Origin: an uncultured Caryophanales bacterium
GTDB lineage: Bacteria > Bacillota_I > Bacilli_A > RFN20 > CAG-826
NCBI GenBank assembly: GCA_946409515.1
Contig: CAMJWS010000001.1
Span: forward strand, 65,557 to 129,556
Direction of reading: 5' to 3'
Length of the DNA stretch: 64,000 nucleotides
The notes below the pieces were generated by a model that was not told where the DNA came from, did not search any database, and worked only from the letters and a program-made list of their open reading frames with translations. Position numbers and translations under genes: made by a program. Below, piece after piece: positions 58,989 through 64,000 of this stretch (positions are counted from its first letter, which is position 1; every line of letters begins with the position of its first letter).

Positions 58989-59065
58989 TGGTCGGGACGA
59001 CAGGATTTGAACCTGCGGCCTTCAGTTCCCAAAACTGACGCGATACCAAGCTACGCTACGTCCCG
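58989..59065 (-). tRNA. tRNA-Pro (anticodon TGG)
   Basis: 77 bases, acceptor CGGGACG/CGTCCCG, anticodon loop TTTGGGA in a TCAGT/ACTGA stem, encoded CCA. Confidence 0.95.
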
Positions 59066-59069
59066 ATTA

Positions 59070-59146
59070 TGGCGCGCCTCACAAGAATCGAACTCGTAAC
59101 CTCCAGATTCGTAGTCTGACACTCTATCCAGTTGAGCTAGAGGCGC
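59070..59146 (-). tRNA. tRNA-Arg (anticodon ACG)
   Basis: 77 bases, acceptor GCGCCTC/GAGGCGC, anticodon loop CTACGAA in a TCAGA/TCTGG stem, encoded CCA. A34 is expected to be edited to inosine. Confidence 0.94.
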
Positions 59147-59192
59147 ATTTGATGCTGACAGTCATCTTATCCAGTATGACCTAGAAATAAGA

Positions 59193-59268
59193 TGGAGGTT
59201 CCTACCGGATTCGAACCGATGATCATTGAGTTGCAGTCAATTGCCTTACCAGACTTGGCTAAGGAACC
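59193..59268 (-). tRNA. tRNA-Cys (anticodon GCA)
   Basis: 76 bases, acceptor GGTTCCT/AGGAACC, U73, anticodon loop CTGCAAC in an ATTGA/TCAAT stem, encoded CCA. First of three tRNAs. Confidence 0.95.
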
Positions 59269-59286
59269 ATTCTTGCAGCGTTATGA

Positions 59287-59316
59287 ATTATAGCACTGCA
59301 ATTATCTTACTATCAA
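59287..59316 (-). promoter_or_regulatory. Promoter of the tRNA-Cys/Arg/Pro transcript
   Basis: On minus TTGATA (59311-59316), 18-bp spacer, TATAAT (59287-59292). Confidence 0.75.
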
Positions 59317-59325
59317 GTATAAAAA

Positions 59326-61029
59326 TTATTTTTTATTCTGTTCTTCTTTTCTCTTTTTACGGAGATTGTGTTTAACGCGGTTTCCAATGAAGAAATATCC
59401 GATTAAACAAGCGCCGCCAGCGACTTCGACAATGAAGAGAACAATCGCCCAAACTGGAAGAGTATCACTCTTAAATTTTTCCCACATCTTTAAGACAGCT
59501 TCGTTTTGTGGACCAAAGTCACGCATAACAGCGCATCTTGATAATGTATATTCATCTGGGAATTGGCAGAAGAATTCTCTACCAACAGCGCGGTTACCAC
59601 CTATAATAATGCCTTGCTCATCAGTTTCAGCATCTGGTAGATAGCAATCTGTATAGAAGACATAGGAATCAGGATCATCAATCACATTGCCTTCATCATC
59701 GGTAATAGTACCTTCAAAGAAATATGAGAGATCCACTCTTTGGAGACCTTTTTCAGCGATTTCTTCTTCGCTTGGAATAGCATCATCAAATTCTTCTGTT
59801 TCTTCGTCATAACGGTAGTCGTACCACTCACGAGCTAAATCAAGAATCTCATTACCTGCAGTGAATGGAGTATAGCCAGTATAAGACATATTTTGAGCGG
59901 TATATTCAGGAATAGACAAGAAGTCTAAGAATAACTCCGCGAGTTCTCTTTGTGCTTGACTACGTTGGTCAGATTTTGGCATACACCAGGCATCCATCCA
60001 AATGTTGCTACCAGTATTTGGAATGCTGTAATATAGCTCAAGTTCTTTTTCTTCTTCAGCTTGTTCCATAGAGTAAACAGCATCACCACTCCAAGCAAAG
60101 TTAATTCCAATTTTGCCTGTAACAATGTCTTGTTTACCACTATCGACTTCCATACCGAAGACATTGCCTTTTAATTTGGTTAATGACTTACGAACTTTGT
60201 TGAGTGTTTCATTATCGCATTTGTTAAATAAATCAGAGAACTTTTCATTATAAGTTTCGTCATCATAAGTGCCATCTTCATGCTTATTCATTAATGTTTC
60301 AAAGCCTTCAATGGTTTTACCATCTTCTTCGAAATCATCGTTTAAAGCGTGTAATAAGCCAATTGCGTATGTATCTCTAACAGAATCCTTGATGGAAGAA
60401 ATGCCTTTGTAATCTGGATTCCATAAGACAGACCAATCTTGCATATCTTCAATTGTGGTTTCAGCTTCACGACCAGCATATTCTGGATCAAAGAGAATAC
60501 CTAATGTACCCCACATATAGCCAACAGCATAATCTTTTAAGAAGCATTCTTGATTAGTCTTAGCGTTAACTGCACTAATAGCGTCCAATCTGCCTTTAAT
60601 CGCTTTAGAAGCGTTTTTAATATAGTTAGGCATATGTTCTTCATCAATATGCATTGGTTCAATCATATCGTTGACGATAAGCTTTTGAATCATATAGTCA
60701 GAAGGACAAATGAGGTCGTAACTATGTTGAGAAATGTTTAATTCGTTAAACATTGATTCTGGAGTATCGGTTGTGGCGTAGTTAACTTTAACGTCTTTAT
60801 AACCGAGATCTCTAGCATAGTCTTCAAATTGATGGACCAAATTCTTTGCCGCTCCAGCATCTTCTGGATCTTTTTCATAGATATAGTCTTCAACGTTTAA
60901 TAAACGTAATGTTTGAGAACCACTGCCGATTTCCATAGACTTGGTCTTAATTGATAAGCTAGCTTCTTTACCAGCGGAAGGAATTAATAATGAGGAAAAC
61001 AAAACTAAGGAAGTAATGAAGTTATTCAT
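59326..61029 (-). CDS. potD: Spermidine/putrescine-type substrate-binding protein with C-terminal TM anchor
   Basis: 567 residues. Signal peptide at 1-20 (SSLLIPSAG), no lipobox Cys. A PotD-like periplasmic-binding fold: LRLLNVEDYIY, YDLICPSDYMIQKLI, GYMWGTLGILFDP, INFAWSGDAVY, NIWMDAWCMPKS. It is about 200 residues longer than usual PotD, with acidic inserts and a C-terminal membrane helix (about 532-552) plus basic tail. Thus it seems anchored by its C-terminus rather than a lipid. Last gene of potABCD, 2 bases behind potC. Confidence 0.9.
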   Translation of the reverse strand: MNNFITSLVLFSSLLIPSAGKEASLSIKTKSMEIGSGSQTLRLLNVEDYIYEKDPEDAGAAKNLVHQFEDYARDLGYKDVKVNYATTDTPESMFNELNISQHSYDLICPSDYMIQKLIVNDMIEPMHIDEEHMPNYIKNASKAIKGRLDAISAVNAKTNQECFLKDYAVGYMWGTLGILFDPEYAGREAETTIEDMQDWSVLWNPDYKGISSIKDSVRDTYAIGLLHALNDDFEEDGKTIEGFETLMNKHEDGTYDDETYNEKFSDLFNKCDNETLNKVRKSLTKLKGNVFGMEVDSGKQDIVTGKIGINFAWSGDAVYSMEQAEEEKELELYYSIPNTGSNIWMDAWCMPKSDQRSQAQRELAELFLDFLSIPEYTAQNMSYTGYTPFTAGNEILDLAREWYDYRYDEETEEFDDAIPSEEEIAEKGLQRVDLSYFFEGTITDDEGNVIDDPDSYVFYTDCYLPDAETDEQGIIIGGNRAVGREFFCQFPDEYTLSRCAVMRDFGPQNEAVLKMWEKFKSDTLPVWAIVLFIVEVAGGACLIGYFFIGNRVKHNLRKKRKEEQNKK

Positions 61030-61031
61030 AA

Positions 61032-61880
61032 TTATGCTCTCCTTTCTCTCTTAGAAGTGCCTTTCTTGGCTTGATAACGGCGGTAAACACTCACGCCAAT
61101 AACGCCAAGGACAACTAATAAGAAGATGATTGTGGTTAAAGCTCTCATTTGAGGTGGAATTGGGCCTTTCTTAATCTTGTCTTGAATTAAGATAGATAAT
61201 GTAACAATCTTTGGATCGCCAGCAGAAAGTAAGCCTGGACCAGTTGTGAATTGAGAAATGACAAAGTCATCCAAAGATAATGTAATAGCTAATAAGAAGC
61301 CAGAGAAGATGCCTGGAAGGATTTCTGGTAATGTCACTTTCCATAACGCTTGATGTGGTTTTGCACCTAAATCAATCGCTGCTTCATACATGGAAGGATC
61401 CATTTGTTGTAATTTTGGTTTGACGTTAATGTAGACAAATGGCGCGCCTAAGACAACGTGGCCGATTAATAATGTCCAGTAAGAACGTAAATCAATTTTA
61501 AATAATAAGCTTGGTAAGGCTGCAAACATGATGGCTAAAGATAAAGCCATAACGATTTCAGCATTAACAACTGGAATTTGATTAACAAATTCGAATGCCT
61601 TTCTAAACTTCTTGGAAGAATAGAACACACCGATAGCGCCTAAAGTGCCAAGGATTGTGCTAACTAAGGCACTTGTAATAGCAATGATTAATGTATTGGC
61701 CAAGGCCACCATTGTTTCTTTGCTATGGAACAAGTCACCATAAAGTCCGAAAGAGAATCCTTTCCAAACACCGACGTTTACGCTTTCAGTAAATGAGAAA
61801 GCAATAAGGACAAGGATTGGAAGATACATTAATAGGAGAATAAACCAAATATATGTTTGGCCGATGATTTTCTTTACCAT
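61032..61880 (-). CDS. potC: Polyamine ABC transporter permease
   Basis: 282 residues, six membrane helices. The EAA motif region is EAAIDLGAKPHQALWKVTLPEILPGIFSG, typical of BPD permeases. It pairs with PotB to make the membrane channel. It overlaps potB by 7 bases. Confidence 0.95.
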   Translation of the reverse strand: MVKKIIGQTYIWFILLLMYLPILVLIAFSFTESVNVGVWKGFSFGLYGDLFHSKETMVALANTLIIAITSALVSTILGTLGAIGVFYSSKKFRKAFEFVNQIPVVNAEIVMALSLAIMFAALPSLLFKIDLRSYWTLLIGHVVLGAPFVYINVKPKLQQMDPSMYEAAIDLGAKPHQALWKVTLPEILPGIFSGFLLAITLSLDDFVISQFTTGPGLLSAGDPKIVTLSILIQDKIKKGPIPPQMRALTTIIFLLVVLGVIGVSVYRRYQAKKGTSKRERRA

Positions 61881-62689
61881 GCTGCTCCTCCTTCCTTTTC
61901 CTCTTTACCACTATTACGGGTGAGGATCATTGAAATACCAATAATAACTAACATAATGAGAGCCATAAATGAGCCATCATGCCATAAGTTATTAGCGAAG
62001 TCTAAATAGATATAATTACCAAATAAGGTAATCTTTCCTTCGGAAAGTGTATCACTGATAACATAACTTGACATGGTTGGCATAAATGTCATTGTGCAAG
62101 CTGAAACAATGCCAGGAACTGATTGAGGGACCACGCTCTTGAAAAATACTTGGACTGGATTAGCGCCTAAGTCAGCAGCGGCTTCAATTTGACTCTTATC
62201 GAGTTTAAGCATTGTTGTATATAAAGGAAGAATAACAAATGGTAAATAGTTTTGAACCATACCAATTAATGTCGCTAAGTATGGCATGTTACCACCATTG
62301 ATACCCATCCATGTTAATAAGTCACGAGTCGCACCTGTTCTAAGAACAAAGTTAATCCACATAGGAGCGACAAACAATGTAATTAAAACGGCATTCTTAT
62401 TGACTTTTTTATCCGCAAGGAAATATGCAAGCGGATAACCAATTAGTAAGCATAGAAGTGTTGTTTGAAGGGCAACGAACACTGATGTAATCAAAACATT
62501 AACTTTTGACCAGTTAGTGAAGAATCCCACGAAAGCACTAATACTTGGAAGACCATTATCGTCAGTGAACGCATAATAAACGATGATTAAGATTGGGACG
62601 ATAATAAAGAGTACCAAGAATACTCCGTAAGGGATGCAGAGATGCTTACGTTTGAAAAGTTGGAAACGTGTGCCTCTATTCGATTTCAT
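61874..62689 (-). CDS. potB: Polyamine ABC transporter permease
   Basis: 271 residues from the ATG at 62689 (AAAGGTGAA upstream; a GTG at 62704 is less likely). Six helices; EAAADLGANPVQVFFKSVVPQSVPGI is the EAA loop, and FVLRTGATRDLL a PotB hallmark. The start overlaps the potA stop by 14 bases. Confidence 0.94.
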   Translation of the reverse strand: MKSNRGTRFQLFKRKHLCIPYGVFLVLFIIVPILIIVYYAFTDDNGLPSISAFVGFFTNWSKVNVLITSVFVALQTTLLCLLIGYPLAYFLADKKVNKNAVLITLFVAPMWINFVLRTGATRDLLTWMGINGGNMPYLATLIGMVQNYLPFVILPLYTTMLKLDKSQIEAAADLGANPVQVFFKSVVPQSVPGIVSACTMTFMPTMSSYVISDTLSEGKITLFGNYIYLDFANNLWHDGSFMALIMLVIIGISMILTRNSGKEEKEGGAAW

Positions 62690-64000
62690 ATTTTGAAATT
62701 TCACCTTTCAAAGATAATTTAATATTTTGTGGTAAAACTTTAATAGAAACTTGGTCACCTTCATTCCAAGTATAGTCTGTAAGCGCGATGAAGTCTTCTT
62801 CATCATCGGTTCTCACCATCACTTGATAGTGATCGCCTTTATAGATAATGCTCACGATGTCACCATTAGTGTCACCGTTATCATAACCGTCAATCATTTC
62901 AACTTTATCTAAGGCGATTTCAGCAGTCACATCAGCATCGTTTAAATCGTATTTTTTGCCATCAGGACCAACTAAATAGCCATCTTCATTAACGGAAGAA
63001 CCCTTTAGAAGTTGAGTAATGTCACAAGCGAATGGATCTTCACCAATAACAACTTGGTTTTTGTTATTAATCCAGGCTTCACGGTAAACGTTGCTGGTTA
63101 ATTCTTTCTTCATGATTTGAATGTTTTCTGGATCAACTTCCACAGTCACTAAATCACCAACGTTACGGTCTTTTGTGTCTCTACATTCAACCTCGGCTTT
63201 GCCGACTTGAACTAAATATTCATAGTGAACACCTTTAAAGACTTTAGTTACAATCTTACCAGTAACTTTTTCTTTAGAAGGTTCCTTCACCACTTTTAAG
63301 ATGACGTCTTCTGGACGAACGACGACATCAACTTTTTCATTGGTTGGGAAATCATCGATACAATCAAAGACATGGTTAAGGAATCTAACTTTGAGTTTGC
63401 CCGCCATTGTGGCGTTATAAATATTAGATTCACCAATGAAGTCAGCAACGAATGCGTTAACTGGTTCATTGTATATGTCTAATGGACCACCAACTTGTTG
63501 AATTTGACCAGATTTCATAACAACGATTGTATCTGACATTGTTAAAGCTTCTTCTTGGTCATGGGTAACGTAAATAAATGTAATACCTAATTTCTTATGC
63601 ATTTCTTTTAATTCGATTTGCATATCTTTTCTCATCTTTAAGTCAAGAGCGCCTAAAGGTTCATCGAGAAGAAGAATTTCTGGTTCATTAACAATAGCAC
63701 GCGCGATAGCGACTCTTTGTTGTTGGCCACCAGATAAAGTAGAAATATCACGATCTTCAAATTCATCTAAGTCAACGATTTCAAGAGCGTGAGCAACTTT
63801 TTCGTCGATCTCTTTAGCAGTTAGATGACGATAGGCTGTAATTTTATTGCCTTTCTTGTCCTCTTTTTCATAAGGAATCTTTTTAAGCTTTAAGCCAAAA
63901 GCAACGTTATCATAAACATCTAAATGTGGAAACAATGCATAACGTTGGAAGACAGTGTTAATTGGTCTTTTGTGAGGAGGAATTTTTGTAATATCCTCAC
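62676..64000 (-). CDS. potA: Polyamine ABC transporter ATPase, C-terminal part (cut by window edge), duplicated TOBE region
   Basis: The frame stays open to base 64000, adding NTVFQRYALFPH and EDITKIPPH before residue 1 of the ATG at 63935, so the true start is outside. LSGGQQQRVAIARA is the signature, LLLDEPLGALD the Walker B, VTHDQEEA the switch region. The C-terminal region is long: one TOBE-like unit (KVTGKIVTKVFKGVHYEYLV ... PENIQIM) and about 100 residues later a second (GDIVSIIYKGDHYQVMV ... PQNIKLSLKG). Confidence 0.95.
   Translation of the reverse strand, partial: EDITKIPPHKRPINTVFQRYALFPHLDVYDNVAFGLKLKKIPYEKEDKKGNKITAYRHLTAKEIDEKVAHALEIVDLDEFEDRDISTLSGGQQQRVAIARAIVNEPEILLLDEPLGALDLKMRKDMQIELKEMHKKLGITFIYVTHDQEEALTMSDTIVVMKSGQIQQVGGPLDIYNEPVNAFVADFIGESNIYNATMAGKLKVRFLNHVFDCIDDFPTNEKVDVVVRPEDVILKVVKEPSKEKVTGKIVTKVFKGVHYEYLVQVGKAEVECRDTKDRNVGDLVTVEVDPENIQIMKKELTSNVYREAWINNKNQVVIGEDPFACDITQLLKGSSVNEDGYLVGPDGKKYDLNDADVTAEIALDKVEMIDGYDNGDTNGDIVSIIYKGDHYQVMVRTDDEEDFIALTDYTWNEGDQVSIKVLPQNIKLSLKGEISKYEIE

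Noticed and set aside
1-64000. CRISPR array, rRNA operon, transposase
   Set aside because: No regularly spaced repeats of CRISPR type, no rRNA-like conserved stretches and no transposase-like frame were seen on either strand.

Overview
The window reads as chromosome of a low-GC, Gram-positive-type bacterium of the Bacilli/Erysipelotrichia/Mollicutes-related kind. Translation uses the standard bacterial code: TGA is a true stop at 51552-51554 and Trp is TGG. Evidence includes CdaA, HflX, PadR/DUF1700/DUF4097 and YdjG/YdjI-like genes, lipoboxes without an outer-membrane system, a Listeria-Bacteroides (InlB-type) repeat protein, and strong AGGAGG ribosome binding sites. No species can be named from sequence alone; an uncultured gut Bacilli lineage is my inference. 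Most genes lie on the minus strand. Both edges cut genes: a 7TM-like membrane protein on the left and potA on the right.

Layout. 1-5 kb: a hydrolase, two hexapeptide-repeat acetyltransferases, an XRE/zinc-ribbon regulator, tRNA-Asn and tRNA-Glu, and an acyl carrier protein. A 3'-UTR/terminator module is repeated here three times. 5-9.8 kb: a compact, tightly coupled Tad-like pilus operon of eight genes. It has a sigma-like small protein first, then a secreted protein, two pilin-like proteins, a CpaF ATPase, TadB, TadC and a 53-aa Flp-like pilin. 10-15.7 kb: a guanylate kinase-like gene, hflX, two CNNM/CorC proteins and a membrane protein with a Pro/Glu-rich linker. 15.8-22.6 kb: a surface/regulatory block of lipoproteins, an InlB-repeat protein, a 42-aa peptide and a membrane-spanning LuxR-type regulator. 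That regulator has a predicted extracellular beta-helix and is preceded by five GGGGTTGATA-type boxes.

22.7-34.4 kb: gltX followed by tRNA-Glu(CTC), a cdaA-led cluster, deoD, a metal-efflux group (two-HMA P-type ATPase, Cys-rich ArsR regulator with operators, His-rich exporter), and tRNA-Thr/Val/Gly. 34.4-47.6 kb: a CrtI-like oxidoreductase, a P-type ATPase behind a yybP-ykoY manganese riboswitch, a phosphatase, a CPBP protease, DegV, a 5'-nucleotidase-like lipoprotein, a PadR-DUF1700-DUF4097 operon, a flavodoxin and a SASA-type esterase. 47.8-55.1 kb (plus strand): a TetR-GPH transporter-alpha-galactosidase-GT-B-like operon, then a NatAB-like ABC exporter. 55.1-64 kb: a YdjG/YdjI-like pair, an XRE/small membrane protein operon, a RhuM remnant, tRNA-Cys/Arg/Pro and potABCD.

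Twelve tRNA genes are present. No rRNA, CRISPR array, intact prophage or insertion sequence was recognised. The most interesting signals are the beta-helix/TM/LuxR regulator with its 20-bp-phased boxes, the minimal Tad-like operon, the stop-codon-phased 3'-UTR module, frequent leaderless starts, and a tRNA-Arg with an apparently compensated A19-U56 change.
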